Assembly: GCF_947090775.1 (NCBI RefSeq)
Contig: NZ_OX352321.1
Location: 124,001 to 188,000 of the forward strand
Reading direction: 5' to 3'
DNA length: 64,000 bases
Source of the DNA: Pseudarthrobacter sp. MM222
Lineage (GTDB): Bacteria > Actinomycetota > Actinomycetes > Actinomycetales > Micrococcaceae
Below are positions 38,218 to 47,629 of the stretch, piece after piece. Position 1 is the first letter of the stretch; each line of letters starts with the position of its first letter. The notes below the pieces were generated by a model, which saw only the letters and a list, made by a program, of their open reading frames with translations, was not told the origin of the DNA and did not search any database. Position numbers and translations under genes: made by a program.

Positions 38218-38865
38218 GTGACTTTCTTCAAAGACGACGACGACGACGCTCCCGCCACCACCGATTCGGCGGCGGGAGCGTCCGCCAAACATGCCGGCAA
38301 CAAGGTGGACCGCCCCCGGATCGAGGCGGCCGTGCGGGAAATCCTGCTGGCCATCGGTGAAGACCCGGACCGTAGCGGCCTCCTCGACACCCCGAAGCGG
38401 GTAGCCAAGGCGTACAACGAGATGTTTGCGGGGCTCCACCACGATCCGGCGGAGATCCTCGCCACCACCTTCGACCTGGACCATGAGGAACTCGTCCTGG
38501 TCAAGGACATCCCCTTCTACTCGACCTGCGAACACCACCTGGTGCCCTTCCACGGGGTGGCACACGTCGGCTACATTCCGTCGCACGACGGCAAGATCAC
38601 CGGCCTGAGCAAGCTGGCCCGGCTGGTGGACATGTTCGCCAAGCGCCCCCAGGTGCAGGAGCGGCTGACCACCCAGATCGTCGAAGCCCTCGTCACCCAC
38701 CTCAAACCGCGCGGCGCGATCGTCGTCGTCGAATGCGAACACCTCTGCATGTCCATGCGCGGCATCCGCAAGCCCGGCGCCAAGACCGTCACCAGCGCGG
38801 TACGCGGGCAACTGCATGACCCGGCCACCCGTGCCGAAGCCATGAGCCTCATCCTCGGAAGGTAA
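38218..38865 (+). CDS. folE: GTP cyclohydrolase I
   Basis: A 215-residue enzyme for the first step of folate synthesis, GTP to dihydroneopterin triphosphate. It has an acidic extension ([11 protein letters not shown]) before the domain. Zinc ligands are visible in [14 protein letters not shown] near residue 100 and [12 protein letters not shown] near residue 173. [17 protein letters not shown] carries the substrate region. GTG start, nine bases after the ftsH stop and ten before folP. First of four adjacent folate genes (folE, folP, folB, folK). Confidence 0.95.
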   Translation: MTFFKDDDDDAPATTDSAAGASAKHAGNKVDRPRIEAAVREILLAIGEDPDRSGLLDTPKRVAKAYNEMFAGLHHDPAEILATTFDLDHEELVLVKDIPFYSTCEHHLVPFHGVAHVGYIPSHDGKITGLSKLARLVDMFAKRPQVQERLTTQIVEALVTHLKPRGAIVVVECEHLCMSMRGIRKPGAKTVTSAVRGQLHDPATRAEAMSLILGR

Positions 38866-38874
38866 GAACACACT

Positions 38875-39798
38875 ATGGACTCCCTCGCCGCAGCCCCCGG
38901 CACCGGCCCGGCAACCTCGCCCCTGCCCGTGCTGCGCAAACCGCGCCCGGCAGCGGCCTTCAAGGACCTGCCCTCGGACCGGACTCTCGTGATGGGGATC
39001 CTGAACGTCACCCCGGACTCTTTCAGCGACGGGGGCCAGCACGCGTCAACGGACACCGCCGTCGCCGCGGGGCTCCGGATGTTCTATGCCGGCGCGGACA
39101 TCATCGACGTCGGCGGCGAATCCACGCGGCCAGGCGCCGTCGAGGTAAGCGTTGAGGAAGAACTCAAGCGCGTGCTCCCCGTTATCGCGGCCCTGGTCAA
39201 GGCCGGCGCCCTTGTCAGCATCGACACGACCCACGCGGCCACCGCGGCTGCGGCGCTGGACGCCGGCGCCACGATCATCAACGACGTCTCCGGGCTGACC
39301 CTCGAACCCGAGATGGCCGAACTCGTGGCCCGGAGCAAGGCGCCTTACGTCCTGACCCACCGCCGCGGCACCGCCAACACCATGGACTCCCTGGCTGAGT
39401 ACGGGAACGTTGCGGAAGAGGTGGCCGCCGAACTGGCCGGCCTGCGGGACAAGCTCTACGCAGCGGGCGTCGCCCCGGAGCAGATCATTCTGGACCCGGG
39501 CCTGGGCTTCTCGAAGAATGAGGAGCACAACTGGGAACTGCTCCGCAACCTCGACGTCCTCCAGGGCATGGGCCACAAGGTCCTCGTGGCAGCCTCCCGC
39601 AAGCGTTTCCTCGGCAGCCTGCTGACGGTCGCCGGAAAGGCCGCGCCGCCGGTCGAGCGGGACGCCGCGACCGCAGCCGTGACAGCGATCAGCGCCGCCC
39701 GCGGCGTCTGGGCGGTCCGCGTGCACGACGTCGGCCCCAGCCTCGACGCCGTCAAGGTCGCGGCCCGCATGAAGCCGGCCCCGGCCGGCATCCACTGA
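38875..39798 (+). CDS. folP: Dihydropteroate synthase
   Basis: A 307-residue TIM-barrel enzyme that condenses pterin pyrophosphate with p-aminobenzoate and is the sulfonamide target. MGILNVTPDSFSDGG near residue 39 and DVGGESTRPGA near residue 79 are the two signatures. The Asp-rich SIDTTHAATA and the final loop IRVHDVG-like WAVRVHDVGPSLDAVK complete the active site. A Pro-rich lead of about 35 residues precedes the barrel. It lies in the folE-folP-folB-folK order usual for these bacteria. Confidence 0.95.
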   Translation: MDSLAAAPGTGPATSPLPVLRKPRPAAAFKDLPSDRTLVMGILNVTPDSFSDGGQHASTDTAVAAGLRMFYAGADIIDVGGESTRPGAVEVSVEEELKRVLPVIAALVKAGALVSIDTTHAATAAAALDAGATIINDVSGLTLEPEMAELVARSKAPYVLTHRRGTANTMDSLAEYGNVAEEVAAELAGLRDKLYAAGVAPEQIILDPGLGFSKNEEHNWELLRNLDVLQGMGHKVLVAASRKRFLGSLLTVAGKAAPPVERDAATAAVTAISAARGVWAVRVHDVGPSLDAVKVAARMKPAPAGIH

Positions 39799-39812
39799 TC
39801 CGGCCAGTGACC

Positions 39813-40172
39813 ATGGACCAGATCACGCTGAGCGGCGTCACCGCCGTCGGCCACCACGGGGTGTTTGATTTCGAGCGCCGGGACGGCCAGCCGTTCGTCG
39901 TCGATGCCGTGCTGCACCTCGACTTCAGCAAGGCAGCCGCCTCCGACGACGTCCTGGACACCGCCCATTACGGGGAGGTCGCGGACTGCATCCGGAACTG
40001 GATCACCGGAGACCCGCTGAACCTGATCGAGGCCCTGGCCGTGCGGATCGCCGACGATGTGCTGCGGAGGTTCGACGTCGCCGCCGTGGACATCACCGTG
40101 CACAAACCGAAGGCCCCCATCGAGGTGGACTTCGGCGACGTGTCGGTCAGCGTGCACCGGGAGCGGCCATGA
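39813..40172 (+). CDS. folB: Dihydroneopterin aldolase
   Basis: A 119-residue enzyme producing 6-hydroxymethyl-dihydropterin from dihydroneopterin. VTAVGHHGVFDFERRDGQPF and the C-terminal VHKPKAPI are diagnostic. I use the ATG at 39813; a GTG two codons earlier is also open. Its last bases overlap the folK start in ATGA, consistent with translational coupling. Regulation is as part of the folate operon. Confidence 0.93.
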   Translation: MDQITLSGVTAVGHHGVFDFERRDGQPFVVDAVLHLDFSKAAASDDVLDTAHYGEVADCIRNWITGDPLNLIEALAVRIADDVLRRFDVAAVDITVHKPKAPIEVDFGDVSVSVHRERP

Positions 40173-40708
40173 GCCAGCTGTACACGCGTGCGGTGATTGC
40201 GCTGGGCAGCAACCTCGGTGAGCGCAATGACACCCTTTCGGCCGCCGTCGCCGATCTGGTCGACCCGCCGGAGGTCCGCCTTCTGGCTATTTCGCCGATC
40301 GTCCAGACGAAGCCCGTGGGCGGCCCGCCAGGCCAGCCGGACTTCCTCAACATGGTGATCGCCGTGGAGACGACTTTGCCGCCGCTGGAACTGCTCCGGC
40401 ATTGCCACGCGGTTGAACAGAAGCACCTGCGGGTGCGGGACGTGCGCTGGGGCCCGCGGACCCTCGACGCGGACATCATCACTTACGGCGACCTGGTCAG
40501 CTCCGATCCCGACCTGACGCTGCCCCATCCGCGGGCGGCGGAGCGGGCGTTCGTGCTCTACCCGTGGTCGCTGATCGACCCGGCCGCGGAGTTGAACGGC
40601 GAACGGGTAGGCGAGCTGGCGGCGAAGGCACCGGACTTCGCCGACCTGACCCCCTTTGATGGTTTCGAAGACGTGCACGGTGTCGCCGGAGCGGTGGAGC
40701 GGCCGTGA
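40169..40708 (+). CDS. folK: 2-amino-4-hydroxy-6-hydroxymethyldihydropteridine pyrophosphokinase
   Basis: A 179-residue HPPK that transfers pyrophosphate from ATP to the pterin alcohol made by FolB. AVIALGSNLGERNDTLSAAV near the N-terminus, PGQPDFLNMVIAVETTL, and RWGPRTLDADIITYGD (the HPPK signature) near residue 90 are all present. It overlaps folB by four bases and the following DUF3180 gene by four bases (GTGA). Confidence 0.95.
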   Translation: MSQLYTRAVIALGSNLGERNDTLSAAVADLVDPPEVRLLAISPIVQTKPVGGPPGQPDFLNMVIAVETTLPPLELLRHCHAVEQKHLRVRDVRWGPRTLDADIITYGDLVSSDPDLTLPHPRAAERAFVLYPWSLIDPAAELNGERVGELAAKAPDFADLTPFDGFEDVHGVAGAVERP

Positions 40709-41229
40709 AGCCGATCAACCCCTGGCTCCTCCTCGTCATCGGCGTCGGTGTCGCCCTTGCCGGCTATTTCGCCACCTTGTTGACCACCCGTTACGGGTTC
40801 TCCACACCGGTGCTGCCGCTGACCGGGCTCGTGACCATGGGCGTGATCGTGGTCCTGACCCTCGTGCTGGGGGTCCGCGTGCTGCGCTGGCGCAACGGCA
40901 AGAAGAAGAAGATGCTCAACCCGATCCTGGCCGCCTGGACCCTGGTCCTCGCCCAGGCCTGCGCGTACACCGGCAGCGTCCTGCTGGGCTGGCATGCCGG
41001 GATCTTCCTGGACCAGCTGCGGCTCTGGAACCTGCGCAGCGCCCAGGGCGTCACCTGGCAGGCCCTGGCCATGGCCGGCGGCGGCCTGATCATGGTGGTG
41101 GTGGGCCTGGTGGTGGAGCGCTTCTGCCGGATCCCGCCGGAGGACGGGGACGCCGAGGGCAGCCAGGGTGTGCGGGAAAAGCGCGGCAAACCTGAGGCGG
41201 AGGGCGAATATGCCTACCGAGGCGATTGA
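40705..41229 (+). CDS. DUF3180 membrane protein
   Basis: A 174-residue protein with four predicted membrane helices: LLLVIGVGVALAGYFATLL, PLTGLVTMGVIVVLTLVLGV, a third around ILAAWTLVLAQACAYTGSVL, and a fourth near the C-terminus. The basic loop RWRNGKKKKMLNP lies after helix 2. DUF3180 is found in this folate-operon position across actinobacteria. The GTG start overlaps folK's stop. A link with folate export or with the PH-domain proteins downstream is conceivable but unproven. Confidence 0.85.
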   Translation: MKPINPWLLLVIGVGVALAGYFATLLTTRYGFSTPVLPLTGLVTMGVIVVLTLVLGVRVLRWRNGKKKKMLNPILAAWTLVLAQACAYTGSVLLGWHAGIFLDQLRLWNLRSAQGVTWQALAMAGGGLIMVVVGLVVERFCRIPPEDGDAEGSQGVREKRGKPEAEGEYAYRGD

Positions 41230-41722
41230 CCCTCCCGGCGTCACCTGGCTCCGGGTTTCGCCCAAGTACATTACGGTCCGGATTGCGGGCTGGGCCCTCG
41301 GAAACCTGCTCGTCATCGCGGTGCTGTCCCTGCCGCTGGCACTGGTTCTCGGCGGCTGGTGGAGGGGTTTCCCGCTGTGGCTTGCCGCCGCCGTGCCAGC
41401 CGGAGTGGGGCTCCTGGCGCTTTGGCGGCTGCTGCTCATTCCGCGGCAGGTCCGCGCGATTGGCTACGCCGAACGTGAGGACGATTTGCTGATCCGCCGC
41501 GGCATCTTCTTCCAGCGCGTCCTCGTGGTGCCCTACGGGCGAATGCAGTATGTGGACATCGGGGCCGGGCCGGTGGAACGCGGCCTCGGTTTGTGCACCT
41601 TGAAGCTGCACACCGCCTCCGCCGGAACCAGTGCCGATATCCCCGGCCTGCCGGCCGCCGAGGGGGCCCGGCTCCGGGAGCAGCTTTCTGCCCGCGGTGA
41701 AGCCCGGCTGGCCGGGCTGTGA
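41210..41722 (+). CDS. PH domain membrane protein (YdbS-like, bPH2)
   Basis: A 170-residue protein with a pair of membrane helices (ITVRIAGWALGNLLVIAVL and FPLWLAAAVPAGVGLLALWRLL) followed by a bacterial PH domain (IRRGIFFQRVLVVPYGRMQYV and LGLCTLKLHTAS). The start is the ATG at 41210, with GGAGGG seven bases upstream, inside the end of the DUF3180 gene. It is paired with a longer PH-domain protein downstream, the same pairing as Bacillus YdbS/YdbT. The pair probably forms a membrane complex; function is not established in detail. Confidence 0.85.
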   Translation: MPTEAIDPPGVTWLRVSPKYITVRIAGWALGNLLVIAVLSLPLALVLGGWWRGFPLWLAAAVPAGVGLLALWRLLLIPRQVRAIGYAEREDDLLIRRGIFFQRVLVVPYGRMQYVDIGAGPVERGLGLCTLKLHTASAGTSADIPGLPAAEGARLREQLSARGEARLAGL

Positions 41723-41732
41723 CGGAAACTCC

Positions 41733-43325
41733 GTGAACCGGGACGGTACCGGCACGGCCCCCGAAGCGGCCACGGGTCCCGCGCCGGCCGGCACGGACGG
41801 CGGCTGGCATCGCGTGCACCCGGCCTCGCCCTTTGTCCGCGGCTGGGTGGCGCTGGCCGCCATCGGGTTTTTCTTCGGCCGGGACACCTTCGAACGGATG
41901 CTGCAGGGCGGTCCGCTGATCGACGAGCAGGTCGCGGGCCGGGCGCCGTGGCTGCTGCTCGGCGGCGGCACGGTCCTGCTGCTGACCGTGGCCGGCTACA
42001 TCCTGAGCTGGTACTTCACGCGCTACCAGGTGGCCGAGGGTTATGTCCGGGTCAACACCGGGTTCCTCTTCAAACAGCAGCGGCAGGCCAGGCTTGACCG
42101 GGTCCAGGCGATCGACATCGTGCAGCCGCTGCTGGCCCGGATCTTCGGCCTGGCCGAACTCAAGTTCGAGGTGGCCGACGCGGGGGAGTCCGCGGTGAAG
42201 CTCGCGTATCTGCGGATGGACGAGGCACGGCAGCTCAGGGCAACGATCCTGGCGCGCGCCGCCGGTTTAGCGCCTGATCCGGAGCGCCCCGAAGCGGCCG
42301 CGGCAGAGGCTCCCGAACATAGGGTGCTGACCGTACCGCCGCCGCGGCTCGTCGGTTCGCTGCTGCTGAGCGAGCAAAGCGTCTTCATTGTGCTGGGCGC
42401 CGCGGCGTCCGTGGTGCTTTCGGCCGTGACGGACAACCGCAGCTTCTACTTCTACCTGATCCCGGCAGCGTTGGGGTTTGTGGCCGCGTACTGGAGTTCG
42501 TTCAGCAAGGGCTACAACTTCACCGCCGCCATCTCCCCGGACGGCATCCGGCTGCGCTACGGCCTGCTGGACACCCAGGCGCAGACCCTGCCGCCGGGCC
42601 GGATCCAGGCCCTGAGGGTGAGCCAGCCCCCGCTCTGGCGGATCTACGGCTGGTACCGGATCCAGGTCAACGTTGCCGGCTACGGTGCCGCGGCCGGCGA
42701 CGGCGAGGGTTCGTCCCGGACCACGCTGCTGCCCGTCGGCACCTTTGGTGACGTGATCACGATGCTCTCCTTGGTGCTGCCTGACCCCGGCACCCCTGAA
42801 CCCGTCCGCGTCTTTGCGGCCGGTCTTCACGGCCTCGCCGCAGCCTCCGGGGCCGGCGGGGAGCCGGGAACGGCGGACGACGGCGGCTTCCTCACCACCC
42901 CGCGCCGCGCCCGGCTGCTGGCGCCGCTGGGCTGGCGGTGCAACGGCTTCACCGCCACGGACACGGCGCTGCTGATCCGCTCCGGGCGGTGGTGGCGCCA
43001 GTTCGTCGTGGTTCCGCACCAGCGCACGCAGTCGATGGCGCTGCAGCAGGGTCCGCTGGCCCGGCGGTTCGGTGTGGTGGACCTCGTCCTGCACACCACG
43101 GCCGGTCCCGTGGCCCCGAAAGTGATCCAGGCGGGGCTGGCGGAAGGGAAGGCGCTCCTCGACGCGCAGGCCGCCCGCGCCCGGGCCGCACGCAAACGCC
43201 AGACCAGCGAGCACTGGCTGGACCAGGTGACACCGCTCGTGCTGGGCCCCGGTCCGACGGCCGGGCCAGCCGAAACCGCCCGCACCGAAGAACCCAGCCA
43301 CAAGGAAGGCCAGCAGCATGGCTAA
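41733..43325 (+). CDS. Multi-PH-domain membrane protein (YdbT-like)
   Basis: A 530-residue integral membrane protein with repeated bPH2 units. Each consists of one or two hydrophobic helices, then a beta-rich domain with a conserved pattern: VNTGFLFKQQRQARLDRVQAID near residue 105, RYGLLDTQAQTLPPGRIQAL near residue 278, and RSGRWWRQFVVVPHQRTQSM near residue 420. Each repeat ends with a short conserved helix-strand element. The GTG at 41733 lies 10 bases after the stop of the YdbS-like gene. It overlaps the DUF2520 gene by eight bases. Confidence 0.85.
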   Translation: MNRDGTGTAPEAATGPAPAGTDGGWHRVHPASPFVRGWVALAAIGFFFGRDTFERMLQGGPLIDEQVAGRAPWLLLGGGTVLLLTVAGYILSWYFTRYQVAEGYVRVNTGFLFKQQRQARLDRVQAIDIVQPLLARIFGLAELKFEVADAGESAVKLAYLRMDEARQLRATILARAAGLAPDPERPEAAAAEAPEHRVLTVPPPRLVGSLLLSEQSVFIVLGAAASVVLSAVTDNRSFYFYLIPAALGFVAAYWSSFSKGYNFTAAISPDGIRLRYGLLDTQAQTLPPGRIQALRVSQPPLWRIYGWYRIQVNVAGYGAAAGDGEGSSRTTLLPVGTFGDVITMLSLVLPDPGTPEPVRVFAAGLHGLAAASGAGGEPGTADDGGFLTTPRRARLLAPLGWRCNGFTATDTALLIRSGRWWRQFVVVPHQRTQSMALQQGPLARRFGVVDLVLHTTAGPVAPKVIQAGLAEGKALLDAQAARARAARKRQTSEHWLDQVTPLVLGPGPTAGPAETARTEEPSHKEGQQHG

Positions 43326-44226
43326 GCCAGGACGCCTCGGCGTCGGAATCATTGGCGCCGGCAAGGTCGGCGCCGTCCTGGGTGCCGCGCTGCGCGGCGC
43401 AGAGCACGCCGTCATCGGCGTGTCCGCAGTCTCAGACGACAGCCGGGAACGCGCGGAAACCCTGCTCCCCGGCGTCCCGGTGCTGGAGATCCAGGACATC
43501 GTCGAGCGTGCCGAGCTTGTGCTGCTGGCGGTCCCCGACGACGCGCTCGGCCCCCTGGTGGCCGGCCTGGCGAAGCTCGGTGCCTGGCAGCCCGGACAGC
43601 TCGTGGCGCACACTTCGGGCCGTTTCGGCGTCGGCATCCTGCACCCGGTCCGCGCTGCCGGAGCCGTGCCGCTGGCGCTGCATCCCGCGATGACCTTCAC
43701 CGGCATGAGCCTTGACCTCACGAGGCTCCTGGACTGTACTTTCGGGGTCACCGCCGACGCCGCCATGCTGCCCATCGCCCAGGCCCTCGTCGTCGAGATG
43801 GGCGCCGAGCCGGTCGCCATCGCCGAAGCCGACCGCACGCTCTACCACGCAGCCCTCGCGCACGGTTCCAACCATCTCGTGACGCTCGTGGCTCAGGCCT
43901 CCCAGCTCCTCCGGGAAGTCGGCGTCGAAGCCCCGGAGCGCATGCTGGGCCCGCTGCTGCGCGCGACGCTGGAGAACGCCCTCGCCTCCGGCGAATCGGC
44001 GCTGACCGGTCCGGTGGCCCGCGGCGATGTGGGCACCGTGGCGGCCCACGCCGAAGCCCTCCGGGAGCAGGACTCCGGTTCGCGCGGCGATATTCTGGAG
44101 GCGTACCTGGCCATGGCCCGGGCCACGGCCCGGCGGGCCGGGAACCGGGGCATGCTGAAACCGGACCAGCTCGAGGGCATCGGCCGGGCCCTCGAGGGCC
44201 CGGACAAAAATGACCCGCAAGCCTAA
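43318..44226 (+). CDS. Rossmann-fold DUF2520 protein, possible reductase
   Basis: A 302-residue NAD(P)-binding protein. [20 protein letters not shown] at the N-terminus is the dinucleotide fold, [12 protein letters not shown] follows, and residues 130-260 are the DUF2520 C-terminal helical domain with [10 protein letters not shown]. The layout is that of ketopantoate reductase-like and imine-reductase-like enzymes. It lies immediately before panC in the same operon, so a role as a ketopantoate reductase substitute (making pantoate for PanC) is a reasonable hypothesis. No panE or panB is in view. Activity is not shown. Confidence 0.85.
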   Translation: MAKPGRLGVGIIGAGKVGAVLGAALRGAEHAVIGVSAVSDDSRERAETLLPGVPVLEIQDIVERAELVLLAVPDDALGPLVAGLAKLGAWQPGQLVAHTSGRFGVGILHPVRAAGAVPLALHPAMTFTGMSLDLTRLLDCTFGVTADAAMLPIAQALVVEMGAEPVAIAEADRTLYHAALAHGSNHLVTLVAQASQLLREVGVEAPERMLGPLLRATLENALASGESALTGPVARGDVGTVAAHAEALREQDSGSRGDILEAYLAMARATARRAGNRGMLKPDQLEGIGRALEGPDKNDPQA

Positions 44227-44240
44227 GGAAGGACCCTGAT

Positions 44241-45140
44241 TTGGTGATCCAACTGGTGACGACGGCCGCGCAGCTCCGGACCGAAAGCGCCCGCCTGCTT
44301 GCCCGGAAAAACGGCAACTCGCAGGGCCTTGTCCCGACCATGGGTGCCCTGCACGCGGGGCATGCGCAGCTGGCGCGCACCGCCGTCGCGCAGAACGATG
44401 TGGTGGTGGCCAGCATCTTCGTCAACCCTCTGCAGTTCGGCGAAGCGGTCGACCTGGAACGGTACCCACGGACGCTGGAAGCCGACCTTGCCCTCCTTGA
44501 CGCCGAGGGTGTGGACCTTGTCTTCGCGCCGGGGGTCGAGGAGGTCTACCCCTACGGGGAGCCGATGGTGCGGGTCACCGCGGGCCCGCTGGCCGGGAAA
44601 TGGGAGGGGGCCTCGCGGCCCGGACACTTCGACGGCGCCCTCACCGTCGTGGCCAAGCTGCTGCACTACGGAATGCCGGGCGCATGTACGGGCGAGGCCC
44701 TGCCGGCCTACCGGGCGTATTTCGGGCAGAAGGACGCCCAGCAGCTGGCCCTGGTCCGACGCATGGTGGCAGACCTGAACTTCCCCGTGGAGATAGTTCC
44801 GGTTCCGATCGTTCGGTCCGCGGACGGGCTGGCGCTGTCCAGCCGCAACCGCTTCCTCTCGGCCGAGGAGCGCGAGGCCGCCCTGGTGCTGTCCCGGGCG
44901 CTCCGGCTGGTGGAGGACCGCGCTAACGCCCACGAACCGCTGGACCTGGACTCCGCGCAGGCGCTGGTGGAGTCGCAACCGCTCGTGCAGCTGGACTATT
45001 TCGAGGTGGTGGATCCGCTCACCCTCGAGCCGCTGGCGGAGAACTGCAGGGACACGCCCTTCCGCGGCCAGGGACTGGTCCTTATCGCGGCAAAAGTGGG
45101 CCCGGTCCGGCTGATCGACAACGTCCCGCTGGACTCGTGA
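44241..45140 (+). CDS. panC: Pantothenate synthetase
   Basis: A 299-residue enzyme ligating pantoate and beta-alanine with ATP, the last step of pantothenate synthesis. The HIGH-like motif is [14 protein letters not shown] near residue 33. [29 protein letters not shown] and SSRNRFLS are conserved. AAGGAAGGA, seven bases away, favours the TTG at 44241; a GTG one codon later is the alternative. It ends the operon that begins at ftsH. Confidence 0.93.
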   Translation: MVIQLVTTAAQLRTESARLLARKNGNSQGLVPTMGALHAGHAQLARTAVAQNDVVVASIFVNPLQFGEAVDLERYPRTLEADLALLDAEGVDLVFAPGVEEVYPYGEPMVRVTAGPLAGKWEGASRPGHFDGALTVVAKLLHYGMPGACTGEALPAYRAYFGQKDAQQLALVRRMVADLNFPVEIVPVPIVRSADGLALSSRNRFLSAEEREAALVLSRALRLVEDRANAHEPLDLDSAQALVESQPLVQLDYFEVVDPLTLEPLAENCRDTPFRGQGLVLIAAKVGPVRLIDNVPLDS

Positions 45141-45256
45141 TCCGGCCGGAACGGAAAAGTTTGTCCCGGCGGGAATTACTTCCCTGAAACGCCGGTTAGC
45201 AACATCAGCATCGGCAGCGCCCGCCGGACCCATCGAATCTTCCTAAGGGAACCCCC

Positions 45257-46732
45257 ATGCCAACAGACGTCTCTTCAAAATCGCCACGCGAACCAGCACA
45301 GGTCGCCCAGACACCGGCTGGCGGGGCGGGGCCGTCACGCAAGATGTCCCGGGAATCGGTCACCATCATCGTCACCCTGCTGGTGGCCACGTTCGTGGTC
45401 ATCCTGAACGAAACCATCATGAACGTCGCACTGCAGCGGCTGATGGTGGACCTGCGGGTCGATGCCCCCACCGTGCAGTGGCTCTCCACCGGCTTCATGC
45501 TCACCATGGCTGTGGTGATTCCGACCACCGGATTCATCCTGCAGCGGCTGTCCACCAGGGCCGTCTTCATGCTGGCCATGGGCCTGTTCTCCGGCGGCAC
45601 GCTGCTCGCCGCAGTGGCCCCCGGCTTTGAAATCCTGCTCCTCGCCCGGATCGTCCAGGCCGGCGGCACGGCCATCATGCTGCCACTGCTGATGACCACC
45701 ATCCTCACGCTGGTTCCGGTGGCCCGCCGAGGCGCCGTGATGGGCAATGTCAGCATCGCCATCTCGGTGGCGCCGGCCATGGGCCCCACGGTCTCCGGCG
45801 CGATCCTCGAGCACTTCTCCTGGCGTTTCATGTTCGTCTTCGTCCTACCGATCGCCCTTGCCGCCCTCGCCATCGGTGCCCGGTACCTGACCAACATCGG
45901 CGAAACGAAGAAGACCCGGCTGGACGCCCTGTCGGTCGTGCTGACGGTACCCGCCTTCGGTGGCCTGGTGTACGGACTCAGCCAGATTGGCGGGGGCCAG
46001 AGCGGGCCCGGCTCACCGGCCGTAATCGCACTGGTCATTGGGGCGGCAGCTATGGTCGCCTTCGTTTTCCGGCAGCTGCGCCTGCAGAAGTCCTCGGCAC
46101 CCCTGCTGGACCTGCGCGCCTTCGACTTCCGCATGTTTACCGTCTCGGTCCTGCTGCTCGTCGTCGCCATGATCGCCCTGTTCGGCGCCGTGATCCTACT
46201 GCCGCTGTACCTTCAGGAAATCCGTGGACTCAAGTCGCTGGAGACGGGCCTGGTGCTGCTCCCGGGCGGACTGGCCATGGGCCTGCTGGGCCCGTTCATC
46301 GGCCGCATCTTCGACAAGGTGGGACCGCTGCCCCTGACCGTCACGGGCTCGGCCCTGCTGGTGCTGTCCCTGTTCCAGTTCTCCCTGCTGGACGCAAATA
46401 CGTCGGTGGCCTGGATCATTGCCCTGCACGTGGGCCTGAGCCTGGGGCTGGCCCTGATCTTCACGCCTGCCTTCACCACCGGACTCAACCCGCTGCCTCC
46501 GCACCTCTACTCGCACGGTTCCGCCATCCTGAGCACCCTGCAGCAGGTGGCCGGTGCCGCCGGGACCGCCCTGCTGGTGTCCATCTACGCTGTTGTCGCC
46601 GCAAGCGCGGGAATGGTCGCCGGGATGCACGCCGCGTTCCTGACCGCAGCCGCAATCGCCCTGGCCGCCGTCGTGCTGTCCACGCTGATGCGCAAGACCG
46701 CAGCAGCGGAGCACCCGGCCCCGGTCCACTAA
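45257..46732 (+). CDS. MFS drug:H+ antiporter (DHA2, EmrB/QacA type)
   Basis: A 491-residue exporter with about 14 predicted helices. The DHA2 signature is NETIMNVALQRLMVDL in helix 1, with the following QWLSTGFMLTMAVVIPTTGFIL. ARIVQAGGTAIMLPLLMTTI and SIAISVAPAMGPTVSGAIL (motif C, antiporter) are intact. It is not part of the pantothenate pathway. It follows panC by about 116 bp, with AAGGGAA before the ATG, and has its own promoter region. The substrate cannot be read from sequence. Confidence 0.88.
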   Translation: MPTDVSSKSPREPAQVAQTPAGGAGPSRKMSRESVTIIVTLLVATFVVILNETIMNVALQRLMVDLRVDAPTVQWLSTGFMLTMAVVIPTTGFILQRLSTRAVFMLAMGLFSGGTLLAAVAPGFEILLLARIVQAGGTAIMLPLLMTTILTLVPVARRGAVMGNVSIAISVAPAMGPTVSGAILEHFSWRFMFVFVLPIALAALAIGARYLTNIGETKKTRLDALSVVLTVPAFGGLVYGLSQIGGGQSGPGSPAVIALVIGAAAMVAFVFRQLRLQKSSAPLLDLRAFDFRMFTVSVLLLVVAMIALFGAVILLPLYLQEIRGLKSLETGLVLLPGGLAMGLLGPFIGRIFDKVGPLPLTVTGSALLVLSLFQFSLLDANTSVAWIIALHVGLSLGLALIFTPAFTTGLNPLPPHLYSHGSAILSTLQQVAGAAGTALLVSIYAVVAASAGMVAGMHAAFLTAAAIALAAVVLSTLMRKTAAAEHPAPVH

Positions 46733-46735
46733 GGC

Positions 46736-47569
46736 TTAGCCGGCGAAGAATTCGCTCAGTTCGGTGATGAGCTTGTCCGGTGCCTTGTTGACGCCGTCGT
46801 GCCCCATGCCCGGCAGGATTGTGTAACTCGAGCCGGAGAGAACGTCGTGGATCTGGGCGCAGGCCACGCCGAAGTACGCGGGGCTCTTCTCGCCCACGAT
46901 GATCAGCGTCTCAAGTGGGAGTTCCAGGAACGGTTCGGCCGGCATGTCGGCGGCGATGATGGCCTTGATCTCGCGGACGCCGGTCTGCATGAGCTCGCGC
47001 ATCTGCTTGCCGATCGGGGTGCCGGCCGCGAGCTTGTTGGCCAGGGTCAGCATGGACAGCGGCATCCGGGACAGGGCGCTGCCGGTCTCGAGCCCCCTGA
47101 GCAGGACGGCGAGAGCCCTGTCGTCGTCACCGGCCGCCGTGGCCCGCTCGTATTCGGTGGTCCAGTCCGCCGTGACGCTGTGATTGACGGACACGGCCGG
47201 GTCAAAGACGGCGAGGCGTTCCACCGGCAGGGTGCGGGCAGCGTGCAGGGCCACAGCCCCGCCGAAGCTGTGGCCAAAGACATCCGTGCTGGAGGTGTGC
47301 TTCATGACCGCATCGAGATCGCGGATGTCCACGTCCAGGGTGTAATCCTCCGGCTGGGGCGAGGAGGAGCCGCGGCCCCGACGGTTGAAGGTGTGGACCG
47401 GCCGGCCCAGCGAAACGCTGAGCTTCTGCGCGAATCGGGTGTAGTCGACTGCGGTCACCATCGAGGCCGGCACGACGACGACGCCGGAACCCGCCGAGGC
47501 CAGCTCCGCGCCCGTGCTGAAAAGCTCGATCGTTCCGCCGTCGGGGGTTCTGATGTTCTCGCGGGTCAT
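46736..47569 (-). CDS. Alpha/beta hydrolase
   Basis: A 277-residue cytosolic hydrolase. The oxyanion strand is VVVVPASMVTAVDY, and the nucleophile elbow is FGHSFGGAVALHAA near residue 98. The acid residue region follows at LETLIIVGEKSP, and the catalytic His is in PGMGHDGVNKAP near residue 260. No signal peptide. TAGGCT on the minus strand lies six bases upstream of the ATG, so the transcript may be leaderless. It is convergent with the exporter, four bases apart, and no substrate can be assigned. Confidence 0.87.
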   Translation of the reverse strand: MTRENIRTPDGGTIELFSTGAELASAGSGVVVVPASMVTAVDYTRFAQKLSVSLGRPVHTFNRRGRGSSSPQPEDYTLDVDIRDLDAVMKHTSSTDVFGHSFGGAVALHAARTLPVERLAVFDPAVSVNHSVTADWTTEYERATAAGDDDRALAVLLRGLETGSALSRMPLSMLTLANKLAAGTPIGKQMRELMQTGVREIKAIIAADMPAEPFLELPLETLIIVGEKSPAYFGVACAQIHDVLSGSSYTILPGMGHDGVNKAPDKLITELSEFFAG

Positions 47570-47581
47570 GCTCCGAGCCTA
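47570..47581 (-). promoter_or_regulatory. -10 box placed for a leaderless transcript
   Basis: On the minus strand TAGGCT (47581-47576) is followed by six bases and the ATG at 47569. No Shine-Dalgarno sequence is in the window between them. Confidence 0.5.
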
Positions 47582-47629
47582 GCCGAGGCTGCAGCTACGG
47601 CGTAGTAGGCGCCCGGGCACCCGGGACTC

